Origin: Pseudomonas sp. KU43P
Lineage (GTDB): Bacteria; Pseudomonadota; Gammaproteobacteria; Pseudomonadales; Pseudomonadaceae
Assembly (NCBI RefSeq): GCF_033095865.1
Contig: NZ_AP019365.1
Span: 626,001-690,000, forward strand
Direction: 5' to 3'
DNA: 64,000 bases
Position 1 is the first letter of the stretch; the number at the start of each line of letters is the position of its first letter. Under the pieces are notes generated by a model. The model had not been told where the DNA came from. It saw only the letters and a program-made list of their open reading frames with translations, and made no database searches. The translations under genes were made by a program, and so were the position numbers. Below, in pieces: positions 1-8,427 of this stretch.

Positions 1-856
1 GCTGGTACCGGGAATGCTCGGCTTCGTCAGGGTGCTGCTCTATCCCTACTGGTTCGGTATCGTGCCGGCCTTGCGCAAGGGCGGGGCGCGGGTGTTCCCC
101 GTGCAGGTTTCGCCGTTGCACGCCAGCGAGGTGCGCGGTGAGCAGTTGCTGGCGATCATCGAAGACATCTGTGAGCGCACCGGCGCCAGCAAGGTCAACC
201 TGATCGGCCACAGCCAAGGTGCCCTGGATGCCCGTTACGCCGCTGCCAGAAGGCCTGAGCGGATCGCCTCGGTGACTTCGGTGGCCGGGCCCAACCACGG
301 TTCGGAACTGGCTGACCATCTGCAACGTGTCGCGCCGGGTGACTCACCCCAGGGACGTATCTTGAAGGCCGTGCTGCACGGTCTGGCGTTGTTGCTGGTG
401 TGGCTGGAAACCGGCTGGCGGCGTGACCCGCTGCCAGTCGACGTACATGCCTCGCACCAGTCCCTGACCAGCGAAGGCGTGGCGCTGTTCAACCAGGCTT
501 ATCCGCAGGGCTTGCCCGATACCTGGGGAGGGGAAGGGCCCAGCGAGGTCAACGGCGTTCGCTACTACTCCTGGTCAGGCACCCTGCAGCCCGGGCTTAC
601 CGACCAGGGACGCAACCGCTTCGACGGCAGCAATCGCTTCTGCCGCCTGTTCGCGCGCAGCTTCGTCAAGGAAAAGGGCCACTGCGACGGCATGGTCGGG
701 CGCTTCAGTTCGCATCTGGGCCAGGTGATCGGTGACGACTACCCGCTCGACCACCTGGACATCGTCAACCAGTCGCTCGGTGCCGTGGGCAAGGGCGCCG
801 AACCGGTTCGCCTGTTCATCGAGCATGCTGCCCGGCTCAAGGCTGCGGGGCTGTAG
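1..856 (+). CDS. Triacylglycerol lipase, 5' end missing
   Basis: Secreted alpha/beta-hydrolase lipase of the Pseudomonas lactonizing-lipase type, which hydrolyses triacylglycerols outside the cell. The reading frame is already open at base 2, giving LVPGMLGF, so the signal peptide and the first residues lie outside the window. The LVPG motif forms the oxyanion-hole region of this family. The nucleophile elbow GHSQG has its serine codon at 212-214. Downstream GPNHGS and a late GHCDGMVG/HLD segment fit the calcium-binding and catalytic Asp/His part of family I lipases. The gene ends facing the convergent DMT exporter, and the two overlap by about 20 bases. No lipase foldase gene follows directly. 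The family is clear, but the exact subfamily and substrate are inferred. Confidence 0.85.
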   Translation, partial: LVPGMLGFVRVLLYPYWFGIVPALRKGGARVFPVQVSPLHASEVRGEQLLAIIEDICERTGASKVNLIGHSQGALDARYAAARRPERIASVTSVAGPNHGSELADHLQRVAPGDSPQGRILKAVLHGLALLLVWLETGWRRDPLPVDVHASHQSLTSEGVALFNQAYPQGLPDTWGGEGPSEVNGVRYYSWSGTLQPGLTDQGRNRFDGSNRFCRLFARSFVKEKGHCDGMVGRFSSHLGQVIGDDYPLDHLDIVNQSLGAVGKGAEPVRLFIEHAARLKAAGL

Positions 857-1730
857 CCAGGCGGCGCACGGGGGTGGTCCAGCGTTCGGCGAGGACCACG
901 CCGGCCAGGGTCAGCAGGCCGCCGATAAGGTGGTAGCTGGCCAGTTGCTCGTCGAGTACACCAGCGGCGATCAGCGCGGTCACCAGCGGCAGCAGGTTGA
1001 AGAACAGCGTAGTGCGGCTAGGCCCCAGCCGGTGCACGGCCTGCATCCACACCAGCGGTGCAACCATCGAGGCGAGCACGCAGGCATATAGCACCAGGCC
1101 GACATTGTGGGTATTCAGGCCAGTCTTCTCCGAGATCAGGAACAGCGGCAACAACACCACGATGGCCACCAGCACCTGCAGGTACAGCAACTGCAAGGGC
1201 GGCAGGCGCAGTTGCCATTTCTTCAACAGGAAGCTGTACAGCGCGTAGGCCAGAGTGGCCACCAGCATCAGCAGGTCGCCGCTGTTCAGGCCCTGTTCGA
1301 GCAGCGCGTCAGGGTTGCCGGCAGATACCACTTCGAGCACTCCGTAGAACGACACCAATGCACCGAACAAGGCGCCGAAGGTCAGGCGCTGGCCGAGCCA
1401 GGCGATCGACAGGGCCAGCGACATCAGCGGCATCAGCGAGAGGATGATGCCCATGTTGGTGGCACTGGTGATGCCGGCGGCGAAATACGCCAGGCTCTGG
1501 TACAGCGCCATGCCCAGTACGCCGAGGACGAAGACCTTGCCCAGGTTCGGGCGAATTGCAGCACGGTTGCGCCACACCTTCGGCAGCAGGAACGGGGTGA
1601 ACAGCAGGCCGGCCAGCAGCCAGCGGTAGAAGCCGATCTCGGCGGGGTGGATGGCACCGGCGGACAGCTTGGTGACCACGGTATTGCCGGCCCAGATGAG
1701 GATGGCGGTAAGGGGGAATAGGTAATTCAT
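837..1730 (-). CDS. DMT-family (EamA) membrane exporter
   Basis: Inner-membrane protein of the drug/metabolite transporter superfamily, 297 residues with about ten hydrophobic helices arranged as two EamA halves (residues about 5-135 and 150-285). The N-terminus, MNYLFPLTAILIWAGNTVVTK, is typical of EamA proteins. Such proteins usually export amino acids or other small metabolites, but nothing here reveals the substrate. The gene is divergent from an AraC-type regulator (125-bp gap), which may control it; that link is inference. The length is normal for the family. Confidence 0.85.
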   Translation of the reverse strand: MNYLFPLTAILIWAGNTVVTKLSAGAIHPAEIGFYRWLLAGLLFTPFLLPKVWRNRAAIRPNLGKVFVLGVLGMALYQSLAYFAAGITSATNMGIILSLMPLMSLALSIAWLGQRLTFGALFGALVSFYGVLEVVSAGNPDALLEQGLNSGDLLMLVATLAYALYSFLLKKWQLRLPPLQLLYLQVLVAIVVLLPLFLISEKTGLNTHNVGLVLYACVLASMVAPLVWMQAVHRLGPSRTTLFFNLLPLVTALIAAGVLDEQLASYHLIGGLLTLAGVVLAERWTTPVRRLATAPQP

Positions 1731-1855
1731 GCAGCTGTGATTCTCTGAGGTGTTGCGAAAGGGCCGATGGCGGCCCCCGATAGGCAGTCATTATCCGCTG
1801 TCCGTTCGCAAGCCTATACTCCTATCCAGACAACCTGCCCCTGCAAGCAGACACC

Positions 1856-2644
1856 ATGGCCCGCAAATACCTCGACATCCCCCAGTTCGACCAGCTCCCG
1901 GCACCGGTGTACTTCCGTCACGACGAGTTCGGCGCCGACACCCACAGCGCCCCGCATCGCCATGCCTGGGGCCAGCTCAACTACACCGCCCATGGCGTCA
2001 TGTACCTGGACGTCGACGGCCAGCGCTTTCTCTCGCCTCCGCATTATGCGGTGTGGGTGCCGCCGGGCACCGAGCATGGCTGCTACAACCCTCAGGCCAT
2101 CGTCTATCGCTCGGTCTACCTGGACCGCAGCCTGTGCGCCGACCTGCCGCAGCAGCCATGCAGCCTGGTGATCAGCGACATCCTCAAGGCCATCCTCGGC
2201 GACTTCGCCCGGCGCGACCTCAAGGTGGCTCAGGATGAGCGCGACCAGCGCCTGGTTCAGGTGCTGCTCGACCAGCTTTTGCTGGCGCCCACCCAGACCT
2301 GCTACCTGCCGTTCGCCCGCAGCGACGGCCTGCGCCAGGTGCTCGACGCGCTCGGCAGCGAGCCTGGCGATAACCGTCCGCTAGCTGAATGGGCGGCGCA
2401 GGTGCATGTCAGCGAACGGACCCTAGCGCGCCAGTTCCTGCGGGAACTGGGTATCAGCTTCGGCGAGTGGCGTCTGCGCCTGCGTTTTCTACGCGCCATC
2501 GAGGCCCTGGAGGCCGGCCAGCCGATTCAGGCCATTGCCTTCGACCTGGGCTACAGCAGCGCCTCGGCCTTCATCGCCATGTTCCAGCGCCAGGCCCACT
2601 GCACGCCGGAGCAATACCGCCGGCAGGCACGGGCAGGCGTGTAA
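1856..2644 (+). CDS. AraC-family transcriptional regulator with cupin sensor
   Basis: DNA-binding regulator of 262 residues. The N-terminal half is an AraC_binding cupin domain (HRHAWGQLNY at about 37, followed by a strand-rich segment with VPPGTEHG). The C-terminal third has two helix-turn-helix motifs, including VSERTLARQF and the conserved family signature region ending in FDLGYSSASAFIAMFQRQ. It is divergent from the DMT exporter, an arrangement often seen where an AraC regulator controls an efflux gene. The effector is unknown. The ATG follows the shared promoter gap directly. Confidence 0.88.
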   Translation: MARKYLDIPQFDQLPAPVYFRHDEFGADTHSAPHRHAWGQLNYTAHGVMYLDVDGQRFLSPPHYAVWVPPGTEHGCYNPQAIVYRSVYLDRSLCADLPQQPCSLVISDILKAILGDFARRDLKVAQDERDQRLVQVLLDQLLLAPTQTCYLPFARSDGLRQVLDALGSEPGDNRPLAEWAAQVHVSERTLARQFLRELGISFGEWRLRLRFLRAIEALEAGQPIQAIAFDLGYSSASAFIAMFQRQAHCTPEQYRRQARAGV

Positions 2645-2707
2645 AAATTCTTGTCTACAATAATCTGCACCACCGTGCATCGGGCGCGGAGACAAGGAGA
2701 CCACTCC

Positions 2708-2992
2708 ATGAAGATGCTGCAAATGCCATTGCTGGTGTTGGCTGTGTTGTTCAGCGCGCAAGGATTCGCTGCTACCGCGCAACAGGAAAAGATGACGTCC
2801 TGTAATGCCGACGCCACCGCCAAGGCCCTCAAGGGTGATGAACGCAAAGCGTTCATGAGCACTTGCCTGAAGAAGAGCACGCCAGCCACCCAGCAGGAAA
2901 AGATGAAAACCTGCAATGCCGACGCCAGCACCAAGGCACTCAAGGGCGACGAGCGCAAAGCCTTCATGAGCGACTGCCTGAAGAAGAAATGA
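2708..2992 (+). CDS. psiF: PsiF-repeat periplasmic protein
   Basis: Small secreted protein of 94 residues, with a signal peptide (MKMLQMPLLVLAVLFSAQGFA, cleavage near residue 21) and two PsiF repeats of about 33 residues. Each repeat has the pattern QQEKM..CNADA..KALKGDERKAFMS.CLKK. Each repeat carries two cysteines, which could form disulfides in the periplasm. In E. coli psiF is phosphate-starvation inducible, but no molecular function is established. A longer frame opens upstream at 2651. I chose the ATG at 2708 because it has an AAGGAG ribosome site seven to ten bases upstream and begins exactly at the signal peptide. Confidence 0.88.
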   Translation: MKMLQMPLLVLAVLFSAQGFAATAQQEKMTSCNADATAKALKGDERKAFMSTCLKKSTPATQQEKMKTCNADASTKALKGDERKAFMSDCLKKK

Positions 2993-3062
2993 CCTGCGCC
3001 TATGCCTGTGGCCACAAGGCTGGCAGACTGCGGGTCTTTCCGCTGTCTGCCGCCGAGGCTGT

Positions 3063-4070
3063 ATGACCTTCACCCCCCGCCAGATCACCCTTGCCAGCCT
3101 GATCATCGTGATGGCCGGCCTGCTCCTGGCCCTGCCCTTGAAGTTGCTGCCCAGCCTGCTGGCCGGCTTGCTGGTGTTCGAACTGGTCAACATGCTCACA
3201 CCACGGCTGCAGCCGCTGATTGCCGGGCAGCGTGCGCGCTGGCTGGCGGTGGCGCTACTGGGCACGCTGGTGGTCAGTACCCTGACGTTGCTGATCGCTG
3301 GCGCGTTCAGCTTCCTGCTGCACGAGGCGGAAAACCCTGGCGCTTCGCTGGACAAGTTCATGGCGCTGGTGGAGCGTGCCCGTGGCCAGTTACCGCCGTT
3401 CATCGAAGCTTACCTGCCAGCCAGTGCGGCCGAGTTCAAGGTGGCTATCGGTGACTGGATCAAGAGCCACCTGAGCGACCTGCAACTGGTGGGCAAGGGC
3501 ATGGCGCACATGTTCGTGACCTTGCTCATCGGCATGATTCTCGGGGCCATCATCGCCCTGCAGCGCATCCCCGACATTTCCCGGCGCAAGCCCTTGGCGG
3601 CGGCGTTGTTCGAGCGGCTGAACCTGCTGGTGCAGGCGTTTCGCAACATTGTGTTCGCGCAGATCAAGATCTCGCTGCTCAACACCACCTTCACCGGCAT
3701 CTTCCTCGCGGTGGTGATGCCGCTGTTCGGCGTGCACCTGCCGCTGACCAAGACCCTGATCGTGCTGACCTTCCTGCTCGGGCTGTTGCCGGTGATCGGC
3801 AACCTGATGTCGAACACGCTGATCACTATCGTCGGCATGTCGCTGTCGATCTGGGTGGCGGCGGCGGCGCTGGGTTACCTGATCGTCATCCACAAGGTCG
3901 AGTACTTTCTCAACGCGCGGATCGTCGGTGGGCAGATCAGTGCCAAGGCCTGGGAGCTGTTGCTGGCGATGCTGGTGTTCGAGGCGGCGTTCGGCTTGCC
4001 GGGGGTTGTGGCGGGGCCGATCTATTACGCCTACCTGAAGAGTGAGTTGAAGCGGGCCGAGCTGGTTTGA
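3063..4070 (+). CDS. AI-2E family permease
   Basis: Polytopic inner-membrane protein of 335 residues belonging to the AI-2E transporter family (PF01594). It has about eight hydrophobic segments: two N-terminal helices, a central soluble stretch at about 90-150 (LPPFIEAYLPASAAEFK), then a C-terminal block with the conserved GLLPVIGN and LGYLIVIHKVEYFLNARIVG regions. Family members include the TqsA autoinducer-2 exporter and Na+/H+ antiporters, so the name does not prove the substrate. It stands alone, followed by a REP array that separates it from the convergent Hsp70 gene. Confidence 0.85.
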   Translation: MTFTPRQITLASLIIVMAGLLLALPLKLLPSLLAGLLVFELVNMLTPRLQPLIAGQRARWLAVALLGTLVVSTLTLLIAGAFSFLLHEAENPGASLDKFMALVERARGQLPPFIEAYLPASAAEFKVAIGDWIKSHLSDLQLVGKGMAHMFVTLLIGMILGAIIALQRIPDISRRKPLAAALFERLNLLVQAFRNIVFAQIKISLLNTTFTGIFLAVVMPLFGVHLPLTKTLIVLTFLLGLLPVIGNLMSNTLITIVGMSLSIWVAAAALGYLIVIHKVEYFLNARIVGGQISAKAWELLLAMLVFEAAFGLPGVVAGPIYYAYLKSELKRAELV

Positions 4071-4084
4071 GCTGTACCGCCCCC

Positions 4085-4269
4085 ATCGCCGGCAAGCCGG
4101 CTCCCACAGGTTCGCCACAAGGCTCGAATGTGGGAGCCGGCTTGCCGGCGATAACGGCTCCCACAGGTTCGCCACAGGGCTCGAATGTGGGAGCCGGCTT
4201 GCCGGCGATAACGACTCCCACAGGTTCGCCACAGGGCTCGAATGTGGGAGCCGGCTTGCCGGCGATGAC
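4085..4269. repeat. REP cluster with three 57-bp tandem units
   Basis: One forward REP (starting ATCGCCGGCAAGCC at 4085) is followed by three inverted REPs (TGTGGGAGCCGGCTTGCCGG type). The inverted copies sit in three tandem units of 57 bp starting near 4099, 4156 and 4213. The units are nearly identical, differing at a few positions such as GGCTCC versus GACTCC. The cluster lies between two convergent genes and would form strong hairpins in RNA from either side, so it may act as a terminator or transcript-end stabiliser. Confidence 0.92.
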
Positions 4270-4293
4270 GGCTGTACAGGCCCTGCAGAAGTA

Positions 4294-5565
4294 TCAGACC
4301 GCCCCGTAACGCTTGCGCGCCTCGATCGCCAACCCGCTACCGATGCTGCCAAAGATATTGCCTTCCACATGCCGTGCATTGGGCAGCATCGCCGCCACGC
4401 TGTTGCGCAGCGCCGGAATGCCACTGGAACCACCGGTGAAGAACACCGTATCCACCTGCCCATGGCCCACACCGGCCTTGCCCATCAGTTCGGTCACGCT
4501 GCCACGCACGCGCTCCAGCAACCCTTCGATGGCACCTTCGAACACCGCTCTGGTCAGGTCCACGCCCAGTTCACGCTCGACCCGTCCGAGGTCGATGCGG
4601 CGGCTCTGCTGCTCGGTCAGATCGATCTTGCTGGCCTCCACTTCCATCGCCAGCCAGTGCCCGGCGCGCTGCTCGATCAGCTTGAACAGGCGGTCGATGC
4701 CAAGCGTATCCTCGATGTCGTAGCGCATGCTGCCCAGTGCCAGTTGCGACTTCTGCGAATACAGGGCATTGATGGTGTGCCAGGTGGCCAGGTTGAGGTG
4801 GTAGCTGGTGGGCATCAGCGCACCGCTCTTCATCCGGCTGCCGTAACCGAACAGTGGCATCACGCCCTGCAGGCTCAGTTGCTTGTCGAAGTCGGTACCG
4901 CCGATGTGCACGCCGCCGGTGGCGAGGATGTCGCTCTGGCGCTCGGCTACCCGATGGCGCTCCGGCGACAGGCGAATCAGGGTAAAGTCCGAAGTACCAC
5001 CGCCGATATCGACGATGAGCACCAGTTCTTCACGGCTGATGCTCGACTCGTAGTCGAAGGCCGCAGCGATCGGCTCGTACTGGAACGACACGTCCTTGAA
5101 ACCGATCTTGCGGGCCACCTCGGCCAGGGTGTCCTCGGCTTCCTGGTCGGCGGCCGGATCTTCGTCGACGAAGAACACCGGGCGGCCCAGCACCACCTGG
5201 TCGAATTCGCGGCCCGCATCGGCCTCGGCGCGCTTTTTCAGCTCGCCGATGAACATGCCCAGCAGGTCCTTGAACGGCAGGGCGCTGCCCAGCACGCTGG
5301 TGTCATGCTTAATCAGCTTGGAGCCCAGCAGGCTTTTCAGCGAGCGCATCAGGCGGCCTTCGTAGCCTTCGAGGTACTCATGCAGCGCCAAACGGCCATA
5401 CACCGGGCGACGCTCTTCGATATTGAAGAAGACCACCGAGGGCAGGGTGATCTTGCCGTCTTCCAGGGCGACCAGCGACTCGTTGCCGGGGCGGTGCCAG
5501 CCGACCGTGGAGTTGGATGTGCCGAAATCGATGCCCAGGGCGCGGGCCGGGGATACGTCAGACAT
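4294..5565 (-). CDS. yegD: Hsp70-family protein, ATPase domain only (YegD-like)
   Basis: Actin-fold ATPase related to DnaK, 423 residues. The N-terminus has the phosphate-1 motif (LGIDFGTSNSTVGW, about 10-23). The phosphate-2 motif VDIGGGTSDFTL lies near residue 195 and the adenosine motif FFTGGSSGIPALR near 380. The protein stops at the end of the nucleotide-binding domain and has no recognisable substrate-binding beta-sandwich, as in E. coli YegD. Its role is not well established; a specialised chaperone is assumed. It is divergent from cbpA-cbpM across 164 bp, which puts an Hsp70-like ATPase beside a J-protein and its modulator. Confidence 0.87.
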   Translation of the reverse strand: MSDVSPARALGIDFGTSNSTVGWHRPGNESLVALEDGKITLPSVVFFNIEERRPVYGRLALHEYLEGYEGRLMRSLKSLLGSKLIKHDTSVLGSALPFKDLLGMFIGELKKRAEADAGREFDQVVLGRPVFFVDEDPAADQEAEDTLAEVARKIGFKDVSFQYEPIAAAFDYESSISREELVLIVDIGGGTSDFTLIRLSPERHRVAERQSDILATGGVHIGGTDFDKQLSLQGVMPLFGYGSRMKSGALMPTSYHLNLATWHTINALYSQKSQLALGSMRYDIEDTLGIDRLFKLIEQRAGHWLAMEVEASKIDLTEQQSRRIDLGRVERELGVDLTRAVFEGAIEGLLERVRGSVTELMGKAGVGHGQVDTVFFTGGSSGIPALRNSVAAMLPNARHVEGNIFGSIGSGLAIEARKRYGAV

Positions 5566-5729
5566 GGGAAACAGGCTTCCGGAGGCAAAACGGCCGCGCA
5601 GTTTATGCCAGTTGGCCAGAGAATCAAGACCGGCCGTCTGCCTTGCAGCAACACCAAGCGCACCTTGAAAGGCTATGCTTGACCCCTATCTTCAGTTGCA
5701 ACACGCAAATTCACATTGGTGATCCATAG

Positions 5730-6680
5730 ATGGACTTCAAAGACTACTACAAGATACTCGGCGTAGAGCCCACGGCGGACGAGAAGGCGATCAAAGCCGC
5801 GTACCGCAAGCTGGCGCGCAAGTATCACCCCGATGTCAGCAAGGAGCGCGACGCCGAGGAGAAATTCAAGGAGGCCAACGAGGCCTACGAGGTGCTGGGC
5901 GATGCCCAGAAGCGCGCCGAATTCGACGAAATCCGCAAGTACGGCGGCCAGCATGGTCGGCCGTTCCAGGCCCCACCAGGCTGGGAAAGCCGTGGCGGTG
6001 GCGGCGGCTTCGAGGGCGGCGACTTCTCCGACTTCTTCAGCTCTATCTTCGGCGCCCGTGGCGGCAACCCCTTCGGTGGCGCCCGGCAACAACGCAGTGC
6101 CGGCAGGCGAGGGCAGGACGTGGAACTGGAACTGGCAATCTTCCTTGAAGAAACCCTGAGCAAGGAATCCAAGCAGATCAGCTTCCAGGTGCCGCAAACC
6201 AACGCCGCCGGCCAGCGCACCGGCTTCACCACCAAGACCCTGAACGTGAAGATTCCGGCCGGGGTGACCGATGGCGAGCGGATCCGGCTGAAGGGCCAGG
6301 GTGCGCCAGGGGTAGGCGGCGGGGCCAATGGCGACCTGTTCCTGACCATCCGCATGGCACCGCACCCGCTGTTCGATGTCGAAGGTCATGACTTGATCAT
6401 TACCGTGCCGCTGGCCCCGTGGGAAGCGGCGCTGGGCACCAAGGTGGCGGTGCCGACCCTGGACGGCAAGATCAACCTGACCATCCGGCCCGACAGCCAG
6501 AGTGGCCAGCGCCTGCGCGTACCGGGCAAGGGCTTGGCGAATAAGCAAGGCGAGCGCGGCAACCTCTATGCACAACTCAAGGTGGTGATGCCGCCTGCAT
6601 CCGACGCTTCAGCCCGCGAACTGTGGACGCAGCTCTCCGAGAAGGCTGCGTTCAACCCGAGGACACAATGGAGTAAGTGA
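5730..6680 (+). CDS. cbpA: Curved-DNA-binding protein / DnaJ-like co-chaperone CbpA
   Basis: Hsp40 co-chaperone of 316 residues. The J domain spans residues 1-70 with the invariant HPD at 33-35, which stimulates DnaK ATPase. It is followed by a Gly/Phe-rich linker (about 80-125) and two beta-barrel substrate-binding domains (about 130-300, with [19 protein letters not shown]). The zinc finger of DnaJ is absent, as expected for CbpA. In E. coli CbpA also binds curved DNA in stationary phase. The cbpM start lies 2 bp beyond the stop, so the two form an operon. Confidence 0.93.
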   Translation: MDFKDYYKILGVEPTADEKAIKAAYRKLARKYHPDVSKERDAEEKFKEANEAYEVLGDAQKRAEFDEIRKYGGQHGRPFQAPPGWESRGGGGGFEGGDFSDFFSSIFGARGGNPFGGARQQRSAGRRGQDVELELAIFLEETLSKESKQISFQVPQTNAAGQRTGFTTKTLNVKIPAGVTDGERIRLKGQGAPGVGGGANGDLFLTIRMAPHPLFDVEGHDLIITVPLAPWEAALGTKVAVPTLDGKINLTIRPDSQSGQRLRVPGKGLANKQGERGNLYAQLKVVMPPASDASARELWTQLSEKAAFNPRTQWSK

Positions 6681-6682
6681 TC

Positions 6683-6988
6683 ATGAGCAGCACCCTGATC
6701 GTTCAACTGGACATGCGCACCCTCTGCCAGGAAGCCGATATCACGGCCGACTACGTGGTCGAAATCGTCGAGCACGGCATTGTTGAACCTTCGGGGCGAA
6801 CGCCGGAGGATTGGTTGTTCGATGATCAGGCGCCGTTGGTGGCCAAGCGTGCGGTGAAGCTGCACCAAGAGCTTGAGCTGGAATGGGAAGGGGTGGCGCT
6901 GGCGCTGGAGTTGCTGCAAGAAGTGCAGCAGTTGCGCAGTGAGAACAGCATGTTGAGGCAGCGGTTGGGGCGGTTTACCCAGATGTGA
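6683..6988 (+). CDS. cbpM: Chaperone modulator CbpM
   Basis: Small protein of 101 residues, MerR_2/CbpM family, which binds the J domain of CbpA and inhibits both its co-chaperone and DNA-binding activities. It has the characteristic helical layout: an N-terminal strand and helix (LIVQLDMRTLCQEADI), an acidic middle segment, and a C-terminal coiled-coil-like helix (LLQEVQQLRSENSMLRQRLG). An in-frame GTG lies 6 bp upstream, but the ATG at 6683 gives the normal family N-terminus. It follows cbpA almost directly, as in other gammaproteobacteria. Confidence 0.9.
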   Translation: MSSTLIVQLDMRTLCQEADITADYVVEIVEHGIVEPSGRTPEDWLFDDQAPLVAKRAVKLHQELELEWEGVALALELLQEVQQLRSENSMLRQRLGRFTQM

Positions 6989-6994
6989 TGTTGG

Positions 6995-7093
6995 CTGTAC
7001 CGGCCTCATCGCCGGCAAGCCGGCTCCCACAAGAATCCCACAGCCCTGGAGATCTTTGTGGGAGCCGGCTTGCCGGCGATGAGGCCGGTACAG
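6995..7093. repeat. Inverted REP pair between cbpM and GNAT gene
   Basis: Two opposed REPs in an extended palindrome: CTGTACCGGCCTCATCGCC on the left mirrors GGCGATGAGGCCGGTACAG on the right. It fills almost the whole gap between the convergent stops at 6988 and 7094, and its right end touches the acetyltransferase stop codon. Confidence 0.92.
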
Positions 7094-7612
7094 TCAGCTA
7101 GATGGCTCGGCTCCTGGGTTCAGCACCAACTGCATGAAGGTCAGATCCAACCACCGCCCAAACTTCACCCCTACCTGCGGCATCTGTCCAGTCACCACGA
7201 ACCCCTGCCGCTCATGCAGGCGCACCGACGCCGCATTGCCGCTCTCGATGGCAGCGACCATCACATGCTTGCCGCAGGCACGTGCCCGCTCGATCAGCGC
7301 CGCCATCAACTGCGGCCCCAGCCCCTTGCCACGCTGGTCGCCACGGATATACACCGAGTGCTCCACGGTATGGCGAAACCCCTCGAACGGCCGCCAGTCG
7401 CCAAACGAGGCATAGCCCAGCACACCCGTCTCATCCACCACCACCAGGATCGGATAACCCTGCTGCGCCCGCGCCTCGAACCAGGCCTGGCGGTTGGCCA
7501 GGTCCACCGGGGTTTCGTTCCAGATCGCCGTGGTGTTGCACACCGCGTCGTTATAGATCTCGAGGATGCCCGGTACATCGCAGGCCAGGGCGTCGCGGAT
7601 TTCGTGGCTCAT
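7094..7612 (-). CDS. GNAT N-acetyltransferase (Pat/MddA-like)
   Basis: Acetyl-CoA-dependent acetyltransferase of 172 residues resembling the phosphinothricin / methionine-sulfoximine acetyltransferase group. Supporting features are the N-terminal EIYNDAVCNTTAIWNETPV region, the HSVYIRGDQRGKGLG acetyl-CoA pyrophosphate loop near residue 85, and the late NAASVRLHERQGF motif B. Proteins of this group acetylate amino-acid analogues such as methionine sulfoximine. That substrate is family knowledge and is not shown here. It ends against a REP palindrome and lies just downstream of urtE on the same strand. Confidence 0.85.
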   Translation of the reverse strand: MSHEIRDALACDVPGILEIYNDAVCNTTAIWNETPVDLANRQAWFEARAQQGYPILVVVDETGVLGYASFGDWRPFEGFRHTVEHSVYIRGDQRGKGLGPQLMAALIERARACGKHVMVAAIESGNAASVRLHERQGFVVTGQMPQVGVKFGRWLDLTFMQLVLNPGAEPSS

Positions 7613-7644
7613 GTGCAGCGTCTCGCAGGGTCGATGGCGGCAGA

Positions 7645-8343
7645 TTAAATGGTTACCAGCCCGCGCACACCTTCGGCCTGCATGTTTTCACCACGCCCGC
7701 GCTGGATGATCTCGCCACGGGCCATGACCAGATACTGGTCGGCCAGCGCTTCGGCGAAATCGTAGAACTGCTCGACCAGCAAGATGGCCATGTCGCCGCG
7801 CTCGGCCAGGCGGCGAATGACCGCGCCTATTTCCTTGATCACCGAGGGCTGGATGCCCTCGGTCGGTTCGTCGAGGATCAGCAGGCGCGGGCGGCTGGCC
7901 AGGGCGCGACCGATGGCCAGCTGTTGTTGCTGGCCTCCGGAGAGGTCGCCACCACGGCGCTGCTTCATCTGTTCCAGCACCGGGAACAGTTCATAGATGA
8001 AGGCCGGCACTTCGCGGGCCTCCCGAGCCGAGAAGCGCGACAGGCCCATCAGCAGGTTTTCCTCGACGGTGAGGCGCGGGAAGATTTCGCGGCCTTGGGG
8101 GACGTAGGCGATGCCGGCCTGGACCCGTTGCTGCGGTTTGAGCGTGGTGATGGTTTTGCCTTCCCATTCGACGCTGCCTTCGCGGGGCGGCACCAGGCCC
8201 ATCAGGCAGCGCAGCAGGGTGGTCTTGCCCACGCCGTTGCGCCCGAGCAGGCAGGTGACTTCGCCGACCTTGGCCTCGAAGGACAGGCCGCGCAAAATGT
8301 GGCTGCCGCCGTAATATTGGTGCAGGGTGTCGATTTTCAGCAT
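7645..8343 (-). CDS. urtE: Urea ABC transporter ATP-binding protein UrtE
   Basis: LivF-type ATPase of 232 residues and last gene of the urt cluster. It powers uptake of urea through UrtBC together with UrtD. Walker A (GRNGVGKTTLL) is near residue 34, the signature LSGGQQQQ near 137 and Walker B LLILDEP near 158, followed by TEGIQPS, a characteristic Urt/LivF sequence. The gene is separated from urtD by 84 bp holding a single REP, while the other urt junctions from urtD to urtB overlap. Confidence 0.95.
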   Translation of the reverse strand: MLKIDTLHQYYGGSHILRGLSFEAKVGEVTCLLGRNGVGKTTLLRCLMGLVPPREGSVEWEGKTITTLKPQQRVQAGIAYVPQGREIFPRLTVEENLLMGLSRFSAREAREVPAFIYELFPVLEQMKQRRGGDLSGGQQQQLAIGRALASRPRLLILDEPTEGIQPSVIKEIGAVIRRLAERGDMAILLVEQFYDFAEALADQYLVMARGEIIQRGRGENMQAEGVRGLVTI

Positions 8344-8388
8344 GTCATCTCCCTGGTAATTCTTGCTTTGCCTGCACAGACCGAATGA

Positions 8389-8416
8389 TGTGGGAGCCGG
8401 CTTGCCGGCGATGAGG
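8389..8416. repeat. Single REP between urtD and urtE
   Basis: One unpaired REP (TGTGGGAGCCGGCTTGCCGG followed by CGATGAGG) in the short gap between two genes of the same operon. Its hairpin could modulate how much urtE is made relative to the upstream genes. Confidence 0.88.
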
Positions 8417-8427
8417 CCACTGCAGAT

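Noticed and set aside
4099..4269. Regular 57-bp repeats resembling a short CRISPR array
   Set aside because: The spacers are as conserved as the repeats, the repeats are REP palindromes found across the window, and there are no cas genes.
4369..5682. Plus-strand open frame opposite the Hsp70 gene, and similar long mirror frames such as 45967-47907 and 51993-53816
   Set aside because: These arise from strong third-position GC bias. The opposite strand holds well-conserved proteins in every case.
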